Notes under the pieces: generated by a model
What the model saw: only the letters and a program-made list of their open reading frames with translations
The model's database searches: none
Told to the model about the DNA's origin: nothing
Made by a program: the position numbers and the translations under genes
Shown: piece after piece, positions 24,579 to 33,457 of the stretch
How the letters are laid out: every line of letters begins with the position of its first letter
How positions within the stretch are numbered: the stretch's first letter is position 1
Origin: Rhodococcus rhodnii
GTDB taxonomy: Bacteria > Actinomycetota > Actinomycetes > Mycobacteriales > Pseudonocardiaceae
Assembly: GCA_000720375.1 (NCBI GenBank)
Contig: JOAA01000038.1
Location: 25,417-89,416, forward strand
Reading direction: 5' to 3'
Length of the DNA stretch: 64,000 bases

Positions 24579-26066
24579 ATGGACTTCGGACCGGTGCTGG
24601 CGGGGTTCTCGGTCGTGTTCGAGCCGCAGAACCTGTTGTACTGCCTTGCCGGCGTGACGCTCGGGATGCTCGTCGGCGTCCTGCCGGGGTTGGGCCCGGC
24701 CGCGACGATCGCGATCCTGCTGCCGATCACGTACAACATCGAGCCCGCGGCGGCGGTGATCCTGCTCGCCGGGATCTTCTACGGCGCGCAGTACGGCGGC
24801 ACGATCACCTCGGTGCTGCTCCGCCTGCCCGGCGAGGCGTCCACTGTGGTCACCGTGTTCGACGGGCACGAGCTTGCGCGGCAAGGCAAAGCCGGGTCAG
24901 CGTTGGGGATCGCGGCGATCGGCTCGTTCATCGGCGGGACGGCGTCGATCATCCTGCTGACGTTCATCGCGCCCTTGGTGGCCGACTTCGCGTTGGAGTT
25001 CGGCCCCGCCGAGTACACGATGCTCGCGCTGATCGGCGTGCTGCTGGTCGCCACCTTGGTCAACGGGTCGCTGGTGAAGGGAATCGCGGCCGCTGCGGCG
25101 GGCCTGTTGCTGGCGACGGTCGGCAGCGACCCGATCGTCGCCACGCCGCGGTTCGTGTTCGGCAGCGACCAGCTGGCCGACGGGATCGACTTCGTGATCG
25201 TCGCAATGGGACTGTTCGGGGTCGCCGAGATCCTCTACAACCTCGAACACCGGCTCCGGTCACAGCCGTCGGTCAGCTCCTTCGGGCGGGCTCTGCCGAG
25301 CAGAATCGACTGGCTCGCCTCAAGGCTGGCGATTCTGCGGGGTTCGATCGTCGGCTTCGTGCTCGGTGTGCTGCCCGGCGGCGGCGCGACCATGTCGTCC
25401 TTTGTGGCCTACGCCGTGGAAAAGCGGGCGGCCAAGGAGCCTTCCCGGTTCGGCAAAGGCGCGATCGAAGGCGTCGCCGGACCGGAAAGCGCCAACAACG
25501 CGGCGGCCACGTCATCGTTCATCCCGTTGCTGACACTGGGAATTCCGGCGAACGCGACCATGGCCGTGTTGTTCGGTGCGTTGCTGCTGCAGGGAATTCC
25601 GCCGGGGCCGCAGCTGATCGTCGATCATCCGGACGTCTTCTGGGGCGTGGTCAACTCGATGTACGTCGGCAACATCTTCCTGTTGCTGCTGAGCATTCCG
25701 CTGATCGGCGTGTTCGTCCGGCTGTTGAAGGTGCGGCCGGGCATCCTGGCGCCGCTCACGATCCTGATCACGATGATCGGCGTGTACAGCATCCGCAACA
25801 GCACCTTCGACATGTTCGTGGTGATCGTGCTCGGCCTGATCGGCTACGGCATGAAGAAGCTTGGGTTCGAGCCGGGACCGCTGGTGCTCGCGTTCGTGCT
25901 CGGCAAGCTGCTGGAAAGCTCGTTCCGCCGGTCGATGCGCTTGTTCGACGGCAACGTCTTGGGCTTCCTGCAACGGCCTGTGTCCGCGACGCTGGCGGGT
26001 CTGTTCGTGGTGGCCGTTGTGGTCGTGCCGATCCTGCGCAGAGTCAGGCGCAAGCAGACCGTCTAG
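24579..26066 (+). CDS. tctA: TctA large membrane subunit of the tricarboxylate transporter
   Basis: A 495-residue protein with about 12 hydrophobic segments and the family glycine signatures GVLPGLGPAATIAILLP near residue 40 and GVLPGGGATMSSFVAY in the second half. It forms the translocation channel, driven by an ion gradient with the TctC-bound substrate. The segment AGIFYGAQYGGTITSVLLRLPGE is also characteristic. The operon is complete (C-B-A). No two-component TctDE regulator is adjacent; the convergent Lrp gene overlaps its end by 4 bp but is probably unrelated. Confidence 0.93.
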   Translation: MDFGPVLAGFSVVFEPQNLLYCLAGVTLGMLVGVLPGLGPAATIAILLPITYNIEPAAAVILLAGIFYGAQYGGTITSVLLRLPGEASTVVTVFDGHELARQGKAGSALGIAAIGSFIGGTASIILLTFIAPLVADFALEFGPAEYTMLALIGVLLVATLVNGSLVKGIAAAAAGLLLATVGSDPIVATPRFVFGSDQLADGIDFVIVAMGLFGVAEILYNLEHRLRSQPSVSSFGRALPSRIDWLASRLAILRGSIVGFVLGVLPGGGATMSSFVAYAVEKRAAKEPSRFGKGAIEGVAGPESANNAAATSSFIPLLTLGIPANATMAVLFGALLLQGIPPGPQLIVDHPDVFWGVVNSMYVGNIFLLLLSIPLIGVFVRLLKVRPGILAPLTILITMIGVYSIRNSTFDMFVVIVLGLIGYGMKKLGFEPGPLVLAFVLGKLLESSFRRSMRLFDGNVLGFLQRPVSATLAGLFVVAVVVVPILRRVRRKQTV

Positions 26067-26503
26067 ACGCGGTCGACGACGTGTTTCATCACGATCGTCG
26101 ACGACACCCGCCGCACACCGGCCAAAGTGGCCAGTTTCTCGTCGTAGAACTGCTGGTACGCGGCGAGATCCTTGGTCACGACCCTGAGCAGGTGGTCGGG
26201 GTCGCCGAACAACCGCTCAGCCTGGACGATCTCGGGCAGCTGGGCGATGGCCTCCTCGAACGCGGCGACGACCGCGCGTTCGGTCGTGCTCATCGTGACG
26301 AACACCAGCGCTTCGAAGTCCAGGCCGAGCGCCGACCGGTCGATCACCGCCCGGTACCCGCGGATCGCGCCGGTTCGTTCCAGATCACGCAGCCTGCGAT
26401 GGCACGGCGAGACGCTCAGCTGTACCCGCGCGGCCAGCTCGGTGATGGTCAACCGGCCGTCCCGCTGAAGCTCGGCAATAATCTTCCGGTCAACGGCATC
26501 CAC
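26063..26503 (-). CDS. Lrp/AsnC-family regulator, divergent from a LysE exporter
   Basis: This 146-residue protein has an N-terminal winged helix (LTITELAARVQLSVSPCHRRLRDLE) and a C-terminal RAM/AsnC ligand domain containing GDPDHLLRVVTKD. Lrp proteins next to LysE exporters usually sense an amino acid and activate its export. GTG 26503 gives the normal MDAVDRKIIAEL start; longer starts cross the divergent promoter. The 9-bp-arm inverted repeat at 26511-26545 is the likely operator. Confidence 0.9.
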   Translation of the reverse strand: MDAVDRKIIAELQRDGRLTITELAARVQLSVSPCHRRLRDLERTGAIRGYRAVIDRSALGLDFEALVFVTMSTTERAVVAAFEEAIAQLPEIVQAERLFGDPDHLLRVVTKDLAAYQQFYDEKLATLAGVRRVSSTIVMKHVVDRV

Positions 26504-26510
26504 ACGCGAT

Positions 26511-26545
26511 ATTTTACCCCAGGGTGGCACTGACCTGGGTAAAAT
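26511..26545. promoter_or_regulatory. Inverted repeat in the lrp-lysE divergent promoter
   Basis: ATTTTACCC (26511-26519) and GGGTAAAAT (26537-26545) are perfect 9-bp arms separated by 17 bp. Lesser symmetry continues inward (CAGG/CCTG). It is AT-rich against a GC-rich background and centred between the two starts, as expected for an Lrp-type operator and overlapping promoters. Confidence 0.65.
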
Positions 26546-26585
26546 CGGGAACACCTTGCGGACAGATCGGCATAGCGTTCGCCCC

Positions 26586-27182
26586 ATGGATTTCGGTGCA
26601 GTCGCGACGTTTCTGGTGATCGATCTGCTGCTGGTGCTCACGCCGGGCGCGGACTGGGCCTTCACGATCGCGGCCGGGATACGGGACCGATCGGTCGTGC
26701 CCGCGGTGACCGGCCTGGTGATCGGCTACGCGGGACACGTCGTCCTGGTGACGGCCGGTCTGGCGGCCTTGGTCGCCGCGAATCCGGGGCTGCTGAAGGT
26801 GCTCACGGCGGTCGGCGCGGCGTATCTGATCTGGATGGGCGGCAGCGTGCTGGTCAAGCCGGCAACGTCGGTGCAACCCACCGTGCTGTCCGCCGGCCGC
26901 GTGGTGCTGCGAGGTGCGGGGGTCAGCGGGTTGAACCCCAAGGGAATGCTGCTGACGGTGGCGCTGCTCCCCCAGTTCGTCCGGCCGGACGCGCCGTGGC
27001 CGATCGCGCTGCAAACCGCCGCCCTGGGCACACTGCACATGATCACGTGCGCGGTGGTCTACCTGCTGGTCGGGCTCTTGGCCCGGACCGTGCTGGGAGC
27101 ACGGCCGCGGGCCGCGAAGATCGTCTCTCGGGTGTCCGGCGTCGCGATGGTACTGATCGGCGCGTCGCTACTGGTTACGTGA
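26586..27182 (+). CDS. LysE/RhtB-family amino-acid exporter
   Basis: The 198-residue membrane protein has about six hydrophobic segments. The first ones read FLVIDLLLVLTPGADWAFTIAAGIRDR, the LysE/RhtB signature with the TPGAD motif. It exports an amino acid or its analogue; the specificity is not visible. ATG 26586 is chosen, since an in-frame start 30 bp upstream has no ribosome site. The divergent lrp gene makes a sensor-exporter pair. Its end overlaps the pirin gene by 15 bp. Confidence 0.9.
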   Translation: MDFGAVATFLVIDLLLVLTPGADWAFTIAAGIRDRSVVPAVTGLVIGYAGHVVLVTAGLAALVAANPGLLKVLTAVGAAYLIWMGGSVLVKPATSVQPTVLSAGRVVLRGAGVSGLNPKGMLLTVALLPQFVRPDAPWPIALQTAALGTLHMITCAVVYLLVGLLARTVLGARPRAAKIVSRVSGVAMVLIGASLLVT

Positions 27183-28064
27183 CGGCTGCTTGCGTGGCTT
27201 GAGCCGGAGGTTCGGCAGCACCGGCGCGGGAATCCGGTCGCTGCCGTGCCCGGCCACAATCCCGAACCGGCTCGTGTCCTGGTTCTCCCACTGCTCACGG
27301 GCCGCCGCGATCTCGTCGTGGCTGCGTCCCACGAAGTTCCACCACATCACGAGATCGTCGGGAAACGGTTCGCCCCCGAGCAGGATCACGCGTGCCGGAC
27401 CGGCAAGCGTGATCTCGTCCCGGCCCGTTCCCAGATACAGCAACGGTCCTGGCTTCAGCTCGACGTCGGCGACGCGGACCGCGCCGTCGATCACCAGCAA
27501 CCCGTACTCGAAGTCGGGCCGCAGCGGGATCGTGCCGTCGGTGACGTCGATCTGGGCTCCGACAATCGGCGTGTACGTGGTCGCCCGCGATTCGGCGTCC
27601 CCGAGCGCGCCCATGAAGACCAGCGCGTCGATCCCCTCACTGCGGAAGCTCGGCAGCTGCGCGTGATGCTCGAACCCAGGGTCTAACGGTGTCGCTTCGG
27701 CGGGCAACGCGACCCACAACTGCAGGGCGTGCACGCCTTCGGTGAGCGAGACCTCCGAATGCGCCACGCCGCGGCCGCTGGTCATCAGGTTGAGCTGCCC
27801 AGGGCGCAGGACCACATCGCTGCCCACACTGTCGCGATGGCGGATCTCCCCGGCCAACGGCCAGGTCACCGTCTGCAACCCGATGTGCGGGTGAGGCAGG
27901 ACGATCATCTCGGCGAACCCAGGACCGAACTGGTCGAGGAAGCACCAAGCTCCGAGCGTCGGCAGGTCGCGCTGCGGCAACACCCGGTCGACCCGGACTC
28001 CCCGAACCCCGCCGAGCGGAACCTTGCGGGCCTCGAAGAACTCGGGGCTGGTCAGGTTACTCAT
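27168..28064 (-). CDS. Pirin-family bicupin protein
   Basis: A 298-residue bicupin. The N-terminal cupin carries the metal-site residues in LPHPHIGLQTVTW and in the SGRGVAHSEVS loop (two His, then His and Glu). Pirins are iron-binding redox-sensitive proteins, some with quercetinase activity or roles in pyruvate metabolism. It overlaps by 8 bp the end of the upstream small GNAT gene, so the two are co-transcribed. Confidence 0.9.
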   Translation of the reverse strand: MSNLTSPEFFEARKVPLGGVRGVRVDRVLPQRDLPTLGAWCFLDQFGPGFAEMIVLPHPHIGLQTVTWPLAGEIRHRDSVGSDVVLRPGQLNLMTSGRGVAHSEVSLTEGVHALQLWVALPAEATPLDPGFEHHAQLPSFRSEGIDALVFMGALGDAESRATTYTPIVGAQIDVTDGTIPLRPDFEYGLLVIDGAVRVADVELKPGPLLYLGTGRDEITLAGPARVILLGGEPFPDDLVMWWNFVGRSHDEIAAAREQWENQDTSRFGIVAGHGSDRIPAPVLPNLRLKPRKQPSRNQ

Positions 28065-28356
28065 TGGGCCACTTGACGTGGTCGTTGTACTGCTCGTTCT
28101 TGCGGACGAACGAGGCGATGAACGGGCAGACCGGCACGATCACCTGGTTGCGGCCTACCACATCGTCCAGTGCGCCCCCGGCCAGGACCTTGCCGAGGCC
28201 CTTGCCCGCGAAGCCGCCGTCGATCTCGGTGTGCGTGAAGACGACCTGGTCGCCTTGCTCGGTGTACGCCGCGAAGCCCGCGAGCTCGTCGCCGTAGAAC
28301 ACCTCGTAGCGGCTCTTGTCGTCGTTGCGGGCGACCCGCGTGGATTGGTCAGTCAT
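28057..28356 (-). CDS. Small GNAT-fold acetyltransferase-like protein (COG2388/PF14542)
   Basis: This 99-residue protein is a minimal GNAT domain with HTEIDGGFAGKGLGKVLAGGAL, matching the acetyl-CoA pyrophosphate loop (GKGLGK), and VCPFIASFVRKN at the end, typical of the YidJ-like single-domain group. Its substrate is unknown. ATG 28356 fits the family length. The stop overlaps the start of the pirin gene, and the gene is divergent from the sigma-factor gene. Confidence 0.88.
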   Translation of the reverse strand: MTDQSTRVARNDDKSRYEVFYGDELAGFAAYTEQGDQVVFTHTEIDGGFAGKGLGKVLAGGALDDVVGRNQVIVPVCPFIASFVRKNEQYNDHVKWPNE

Positions 28357-28482
28357 CGTGTCCTTCTCAATCGAGAACAGAAGCCTTGGTGCCCATACTG
28401 ACGTATGGCAGGGGCCGTGCATTCCGGTTGCGACGACCGGGTCTGCCTGAACTCGGGATCGATCCACTACGTTGTGGTAATT

Positions 28483-29043
28483 GTGAGGCCTGAGGACACC
28501 GAGATCACCCAGCTGGCGTTCGCGGCCCGGCGTGGCGACCGGACCGCCCTTGAGCGGTTCATCCGTGCCACCCAGCGGGACGTGTGGCGATTCGTCGCGC
28601 ACCTGGCCGATCCGAAGCTCGCCGACGACCTCGCCCAGGAGACCTACCTGCGTGCGCTCGGCAGCCTGGCCCGTTTCGAGGGGCGGTCGTCCGCGCGGAC
28701 CTGGCTGCTGTCCATCGCGCGCCGCGTGGTCGTCGACCAGATCAGGGCCGCGCAGGTACGGCCGCGTCATGCGGACGTCTCCGATTGGCAGGCCGCTGCC
28801 GAACGGGTTCAGCAAGCCGCCGGGTTCGAGGAAAGCGTCGTCCTCGAGGAGCTCATCCGGTCGCTGGACACCGAGCGGCGCGAGGCGTTCGTGCTCACCC
28901 AGACCCTGGGGTTGTCGTACGCCGACGCCGCCGAGGTCTGCGACTGTCCGGTCGGCACGATCCGGTCGCGGGTCGCGCGGGCTCGTGACGACCTGATCAC
29001 GTCCATGAAGGACAGCGACACACCTCGGCGGCGGTTCGCCTAG
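28483..29043 (+). CDS. sigC: ECF sigma factor, SigC-like
   Basis: The 186-residue protein has sigma region 2 (FIRATQRDVWRFVAHLADPKLADDLAQETYLRAL), a short linker, and region 4 (LVLTQTLGLSYADAAEVCDCPVGTIRSRVARARD). The match to mycobacterial SigC is clear from memory of that protein, including the RSSARTWLLSIARRVV block. GTG 28483 is taken as the start; longer frames upstream have no family similarity. As for SigC in mycobacteria, there is no anti-sigma gene next to it. The last bases overlap the convergent MDR gene in a shared CTAG. Confidence 0.85.
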   Translation: MRPEDTEITQLAFAARRGDRTALERFIRATQRDVWRFVAHLADPKLADDLAQETYLRALGSLARFEGRSSARTWLLSIARRVVVDQIRAAQVRPRHADVSDWQAAAERVQQAAGFEESVVLEELIRSLDTERREAFVLTQTLGLSYADAAEVCDCPVGTIRSRVARARDDLITSMKDSDTPRRRFA

Positions 29044-29933
29044 TCGACGTCCAGTACGGCCTTGCCGGAGACCTGACGACCGAACAACGCGGCCGCGGCC
29101 TCGTCGAACTCGGTCCACGAGCCGCGCCAGCCGATGTCCACCTTGAGCTTGCCGTCGGCGACCAGCTTGAGCAGGTACTCAAGGTCCGGTGCGTAGCCGT
29201 TGCCCGACTCGAACGCGACGAGGGACTTGGCCGGGCCGACCGTGGCGTACGGCTGGAACACCGCAGGTTCCATCGACGTCCACCCGATGCTCTGCAGCAC
29301 CCCACCTGTCTTCAGCAGCTCCCACGAGCGCACGAGGGTCGGGCCGCCGACGTTCTCCACGACGACGTCCACCGGCTCGACGTTGTCCAAGTCGGACACG
29401 ACCTCTTGAGCGCCCAGCTCAGCGAGCCCTTCGCCGCGCCGCGCGAGGGCGACGACGTGCGCGCCTTCCTGGGCCGCGATCTGGATCGCGTACCGACCGA
29501 CTCCGCCGGACGCGCCGGTGACCAGGACACGCTTGCCCGCCAGATCGCCCGAGCGGTGCAGCGCACGCGCGGCGGCGACTCCAGCGACCGGCAGCGTCGA
29601 CGCGACGGCCAAGTCGACCGAGTCGGGCACGACGGCCAGTTCCTTCACCGAAACGGCACGTTTCTCCGCCCACGCTCCGGTCGGGCCGAAAGTCGCGACG
29701 CGGGCGCCGATGTCAGGCCCGTTTCCGTTGGCCGCCGCCTGTACCACCACGCCTGCCGCGTCCCAGCCCAGAACACGATCAGCGGCAGCGCCTCCCGCCG
29801 ACCCCACGTCACCGTGGTTGAGTGAAATGTTCCTCACGTCGATGACCACCTGATCGGGCGACGGGACCGGGTCAGGCGCCTCCTTCAACCGCAGCCCGAA
29901 CTTGGTGTCCGGAGTCGTGACCAGGGCGCGCAT
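29040..29933 (-). CDS. Zinc-free MDR alcohol dehydrogenase/quinone oxidoreductase
   Basis: A 297-residue medium-chain reductase. The GroES-like domain starts MRALVTTPDTKFGLRLKEAPDP and the Rossmann domain carries VLVTGASGGVGRYAIQIAA, the NADPH-binding AxxGxG-type motif of quinone-oxidoreductase-like MDRs. The catalytic and structural zinc cysteines are absent, so it is probably an NADPH:quinone or enone reductase. It is rather short (usually 310-330 residues), with a compact N-terminal domain. ATG 29933 has GGAGG upstream. Confidence 0.85.
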   Translation of the reverse strand: MRALVTTPDTKFGLRLKEAPDPVPSPDQVVIDVRNISLNHGDVGSAGGAAADRVLGWDAAGVVVQAAANGNGPDIGARVATFGPTGAWAEKRAVSVKELAVVPDSVDLAVASTLPVAGVAAARALHRSGDLAGKRVLVTGASGGVGRYAIQIAAQEGAHVVALARRGEGLAELGAQEVVSDLDNVEPVDVVVENVGGPTLVRSWELLKTGGVLQSIGWTSMEPAVFQPYATVGPAKSLVAFESGNGYAPDLEYLLKLVADGKLKVDIGWRGSWTEFDEAAAALFGRQVSGKAVLDVD

Positions 29934-30053
29934 CGCAGCCTCCATAGGCGAGTTGAACTGGCCGAACAGGTGCGTCAACCACACCGCGCCCCAGCCTATT
30001 CCGATGATCTTGGTTTCACGTGGATCAGTCCCTTGTGGACTCGACACCTCGAT

Positions 30054-30071
30054 GTACGCAGATTTGCGTAC
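30054..30071. promoter_or_regulatory. Perfect 7-bp-arm palindrome before the ABC/two-component operon
   Basis: GTACGCA-gatt-TGCGTAC ends 58 bp upstream of the ATG at 30130, the first gene of the operon running to 34104. The size suits a dimeric LuxR-type response regulator or a TetR/MarR protein. The operon's own NarL-type regulator (33454-34104) is the obvious candidate, but this is untested. Confidence 0.5.
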
Positions 30072-30129
30072 GAAGAGATCCGCACGCGTGCGGACGTCTC
30101 AAGCCGCCTGCCCGGCGACGATTCCATGC

Positions 30130-30666
30130 ATGACAACGAACGTGCTGACCCCGCCGAGCCGCCCGGCGCCGGCGAGGGCGAAACCGAGGAGGCTGGGCAA
30201 GGGTGCCCGCAAGGCGTGGCTGATCGTCCACATCGTGGCCGCGGGTGCGTGGATCGGGATGGACCTGGTGCTCGGTGTGCTCGTGTTCACCGCGATGTGG
30301 ACGTCCGATCCGGCGACTGCCGCCGTGGCGTATCAGGCGCTGGAACTGTTCGCCGTGTGGCCGTTGATCATCACCGGCGTCGTGTGCCTGATCAGCGGTG
30401 TCGTCCTTGGCCTGTTCAGCAAGTACGGCCTGGTCAAGTACTGGTGGGTGTTCGTGAAGCTGATCATGAACGTGGTGCTGGTGCTGCTGGTCATCTTCTC
30501 GTTGCGTACTGGCGTGCAAGAGGCCGCCGAATTCGGCCGCGGACTGGCCGCGGCGCCGCCCGACAGCATGGCGTTCCCGCCGATCGTGTCCACCAGCGCG
30601 GTGCTCTTCGCGACCGTCATCTCCGTCATCAAGCCGTGGGGACGGCTCCGGAAGGACAAGTCATGA
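30130..30666 (+). CDS. DUF2269-like membrane protein, first gene of an ABC/two-component operon
   Basis: This 178-residue protein has a basic N-terminal region (Pro/Arg/Lys-rich, residues 1-32) and four hydrophobic segments: WLIVHIVAAGAWIGMDLVLG (about 34-55), LFAVWPLIITGVVCLISGVVLG, LIMNVVLVLLVIFSL and a last one near VLFATVISVI. The pattern resembles DUF2269/copper-resistance-D-like proteins. Its role is unknown. Its TGA overlaps the ATG of the ABC ATPase (ATGA), tying it to the exporter. Confidence 0.8.
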   Translation: MTTNVLTPPSRPAPARAKPRRLGKGARKAWLIVHIVAAGAWIGMDLVLGVLVFTAMWTSDPATAAVAYQALELFAVWPLIITGVVCLISGVVLGLFSKYGLVKYWWVFVKLIMNVVLVLLVIFSLRTGVQEAAEFGRGLAAAPPDSMAFPPIVSTSAVLFATVISVIKPWGRLRKDKS

Positions 30667-31559
30667 ACCCTGTCGAGACGACCAATCTGGCCAAACACTT
30701 CGGCGACATCAAAGCGGTCAACAACGTCAGCCTGACCGTACGGCCTGGCGAGGTCTACGGATTCCTCGGCCCGAACGGCGCGGGCAAGACGACGACGCTC
30801 CGGATGTTGCTCGGCCTGATCCGGCCGACGTCAGGCAGTGTCCGAGTGCTCGGCAAGCCGCCAGGGCCCGGGTACCTGGACAAGGTCGGCGCGCTGATCG
30901 AAGGACCGGCGTTCTACCCGTACCTGTCCGGCCGCAAGAACCTCGTTGTGCTGTCGGATCACGCGGGTGTCGCACGGTCCAGAGTGGACGAGGTGCTGGA
31001 CGTCGTCGGCCTGTCCGGCCGTTCCGGTGACCGGTATTCGACGTACTCGCTGGGTATGAAGCAGCGCCTCGGCCTGGCCGCGGCGCTGCTCAAGAAGCCC
31101 GAACTGCTCATCCTCGACGAGCCGACCAACGGGCTCGACCCGGCCGGGATGGCCGACATGCGAGTCACCATCCGCGAGCTGGCGGCCAGCGGCTGCACGG
31201 TGTTGCTGTCCAGCCATCTGCTGGCCGAGGTCGAGCAGATCTGTGACCGCGTCGGCGTGATCAGGCAAGGCGAACTGGTCGCCGAGACGACCGTTGCCGA
31301 GCTACGCGCAGGCGGGACGTTGCGAGTGGTCGCCGATCCGTTCGACCGCGCGCAAACCGTGCTCTCGGCACTGCTCGGGGACGAGCGGGTGCTGAGCGAC
31401 AGCACGTCGTTCGACCTGGAGGTCGAACCCGATCAGGCAGCGAAGATCAACGCCGAACTGGTCGGCGCCGGAATCGCGGTCAGCGAACTGCGCTGGCGCG
31501 AACCGGATCTGGAGCAGGCATTCCTTGAGCTGACGGGAGGTGCCCAGGATGTTGACTGA
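30663..31559 (+). CDS. ABC transporter ATP-binding protein (drug/lantibiotic-exporter type)
   Basis: The 298-residue ATPase has Walker A GPNGAGKTT (about 36-44), an LSGGQ equivalent YSLGMKQRLGLA, Walker B LLILDEPTNGLDP and an H-loop SSHLLAEVE. A C-terminal extension of about 80 residues is typical of the CcmA/DrrA/BcrA group. It drives the permease encoded next, whose start lies inside its last codons. This gene order (ATPase, permease, histidine kinase, response regulator) is standard for peptide-antibiotic or cell-envelope stress exporters. Confidence 0.92.
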   Translation: MNPVETTNLAKHFGDIKAVNNVSLTVRPGEVYGFLGPNGAGKTTTLRMLLGLIRPTSGSVRVLGKPPGPGYLDKVGALIEGPAFYPYLSGRKNLVVLSDHAGVARSRVDEVLDVVGLSGRSGDRYSTYSLGMKQRLGLAAALLKKPELLILDEPTNGLDPAGMADMRVTIRELAASGCTVLLSSHLLAEVEQICDRVGVIRQGELVAETTVAELRAGGTLRVVADPFDRAQTVLSALLGDERVLSDSTSFDLEVEPDQAAKINAELVGAGIAVSELRWREPDLEQAFLELTGGAQDVD

Positions 31560-32364
31560 CATCAGGGCCGAGATCACCAAGCAGGTGCACCGGCCGGCGA
31601 TCTGGCTGTTGCTGGGCATCGCGGTCGTGCAGACACTCACTTTCGCTTACGTCATCCCGTATGCCGGCTTCACCGGGACGACCGAGGGGCCGGTCAGCCG
31701 CGGGCTCGCCGCGATGCTGCCCGAGCAGTTCGTGGCCAGCGCGATCGGCGGGCTCCCGCTGTTCGTCGGCGCGCTCGCGTTGATCTTCGGTGTGCTGGTC
31801 GCGGGCAGCGAGTACGGCTGGGAGACGTGGAAAACCGTGCTCTCCCAACGACCTTCCCGTATCCGGGCGTACTCCGCGAAGCTGATCACGGTCGCGGCAG
31901 GCGTGTTCGTGTTCGTCGTCGCCCTGTTGGCCTTCGCCGCGGCCGCGAGTGTCGTGGTCGCCGCGTTGGAGAACCAGCCGATGAACTGGCCGTCGGTCGT
32001 GGACATCCTGACCGGGTTCGGCGCGGGCTGGCTGGTCACGATGATGTGGGGCGCGCTCGGTGTGGTGCTGGGCATCGTGTTCCGCGGAGTCGCGATGCCG
32101 ATCGGGCTCGGCCTGGTGTGGATGCTGGCCGTCCAGAACCTGCTGTCCTCGATCGCGGCGCCGCTGCTGGGCTGGGTCGACGACATGCAGAAGGGCCTGC
32201 CGGGGCCGAACGCGGGCGCACTCGTGGCGTCGCTGATCGGCTCGGGCCCGCCGGGAGTCGACCCGATCGTGGGCGGCGGCCAGGCAACCGTGGTCATCGT
32301 GGCCTACCTGCTGGCATTCTCCGTGATGGGCGGTTGGCTGCTGCAGCGGCGGGACATCAAGTGA
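31549..32364 (+). CDS. ABC-2-type transporter permease
   Basis: A 271-residue membrane protein with six hydrophobic segments, the N-terminal one reading PAIWLLLGIAVVQTLTFAYVIPY. It has the ABC-2/BcrB shape, including a GSEYGWETWKTVLSQRPSR cytoplasmic loop that couples to the ATPase. ATG 31549 follows GGGAGG and overlaps the ATPase gene by 11 bp. It probably exports a lipophilic or peptide compound together with the ATPase. Confidence 0.9.
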   Translation: MLTDIRAEITKQVHRPAIWLLLGIAVVQTLTFAYVIPYAGFTGTTEGPVSRGLAAMLPEQFVASAIGGLPLFVGALALIFGVLVAGSEYGWETWKTVLSQRPSRIRAYSAKLITVAAGVFVFVVALLAFAAAASVVVAALENQPMNWPSVVDILTGFGAGWLVTMMWGALGVVLGIVFRGVAMPIGLGLVWMLAVQNLLSSIAAPLLGWVDDMQKGLPGPNAGALVASLIGSGPPGVDPIVGGGQATVVIVAYLLAFSVMGGWLLQRRDIK

Positions 32365-32377
32365 ACCGGAGTGGCAC

Positions 32378-33457
32378 ATGAAGGTCGGCGACATCGCGCT
32401 CGCGGTGGTCCTCGCGGCGGTCGCTGTGGTCTCGTCCGCGGCACTGCACAACATGACCACCGTCGACCGGCCGATCGACCTGCTCGGATTCGCCTTGGCG
32501 GCCGGCACCGGACTGGTGCTGGCCGCTCGGCGGCGGTGGCCGGAAGCGACATTGGCCGCCAACGTCGTCCTGCTCACGACGTATCTCTGGCTGACCTACC
32601 CATACGGGCCGGTCATGTTCACGTTCTCGGTCGCCACGTACAACGTGGGCCGTTACCTGCCGCTGAACCGGGCCGCAGCGGCCACCTTGATCGCGCTGGC
32701 GGTCGAGGTCACGCACTTGTTCGTGCATCCGGCCTCGGCAAGCGGCTTGTACGGGCTGATCCCGGCGAGTGGCTTCGCGATCATCCCGCTGGCTGTGGGT
32801 GTGATGGTCCGGGTGAACCGGGAAGCAGCCGAACGCGCGCGGGCCGAAGCGATCAGGGAACGCGTTTCCGACGAACGCCTGCGGGTCGCCCAGGAGGTGC
32901 ACGACGTCGTCGGCCACGGCCTCGCGGCGATCAAGATGCAGGCGGACATCGCCCTGCACCTGCTGACCAAGAAGCCCGAACAGGCCGAGATCGCGTTGAA
33001 GGCGATCAGCGAGACCAGCACCGAGGCACTGGACGAACTGCGCGCCACACTGACCGTGGTCCGCGGCCGTGCGCCAGCGCCCGGCCTGAACCTGTTGTCC
33101 GATCTGACCGACCGGATGAGTCACGCGGGCGTCGAGGTTCGGCTCAATGTCGTTGGCACGCAACGTCCTCTGCCCGCGGCGGTGGATCTCGCCGGTTACC
33201 GGATCGTGCAGGAGTCGCTGACGAACGTGCTCAAGCACAGCCCGGTCAAGCGAGCCACGGTCAGGGTCAGCTACTCGGACAACGCTGTCGACATCGCCGT
33301 GTCCAACCCCGCCAATGGGGTGCCGGCCGGTGACGGGTTCGGTATCCCGGGGATGCGTGAGAGAGTCACGGCATTGGGCGGGCAGTTCAGCGCCGGGCCC
33401 ACCGCCGACGGCCTGTTCGAGGTGCGGGCGGCGATACCTGCGAAGGGGGACGCATGA
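32378..33457 (+). CDS. NarL/DesK-type sensor histidine kinase
   Basis: The 359-residue kinase has four to five hydrophobic segments in the first 150 residues and no large extracellular domain, so it senses within or near the membrane. The HisKA_3 box RLRVAQEVHDVVGHGLAAIKMQ holds the phosphorylated histidine. The HATPase region shows ESLTNVLKHS (N box) and GFGIPGMRERV (G box). Its ATGA overlap with the response regulator shows they are a pair. It may sense envelope stress or the compound pumped by the ABC exporter (inference). Confidence 0.92.
   Translation: MKVGDIALAVVLAAVAVVSSAALHNMTTVDRPIDLLGFALAAGTGLVLAARRRWPEATLAANVVLLTTYLWLTYPYGPVMFTFSVATYNVGRYLPLNRAAAATLIALAVEVTHLFVHPASASGLYGLIPASGFAIIPLAVGVMVRVNREAAERARAEAIRERVSDERLRVAQEVHDVVGHGLAAIKMQADIALHLLTKKPEQAEIALKAISETSTEALDELRATLTVVRGRAPAPGLNLLSDLTDRMSHAGVEVRLNVVGTQRPLPAAVDLAGYRIVQESLTNVLKHSPVKRATVRVSYSDNAVDIAVSNPANGVPAGDGFGIPGMRERVTALGGQFSAGPTADGLFEVRAAIPAKGDA

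Noticed and set aside
24197..26533. A 778-codon open frame on the plus strand
   Set aside because: It spans tctB and tctA in another frame, reads as an Arg-rich non-protein, and crosses the Lrp gene.
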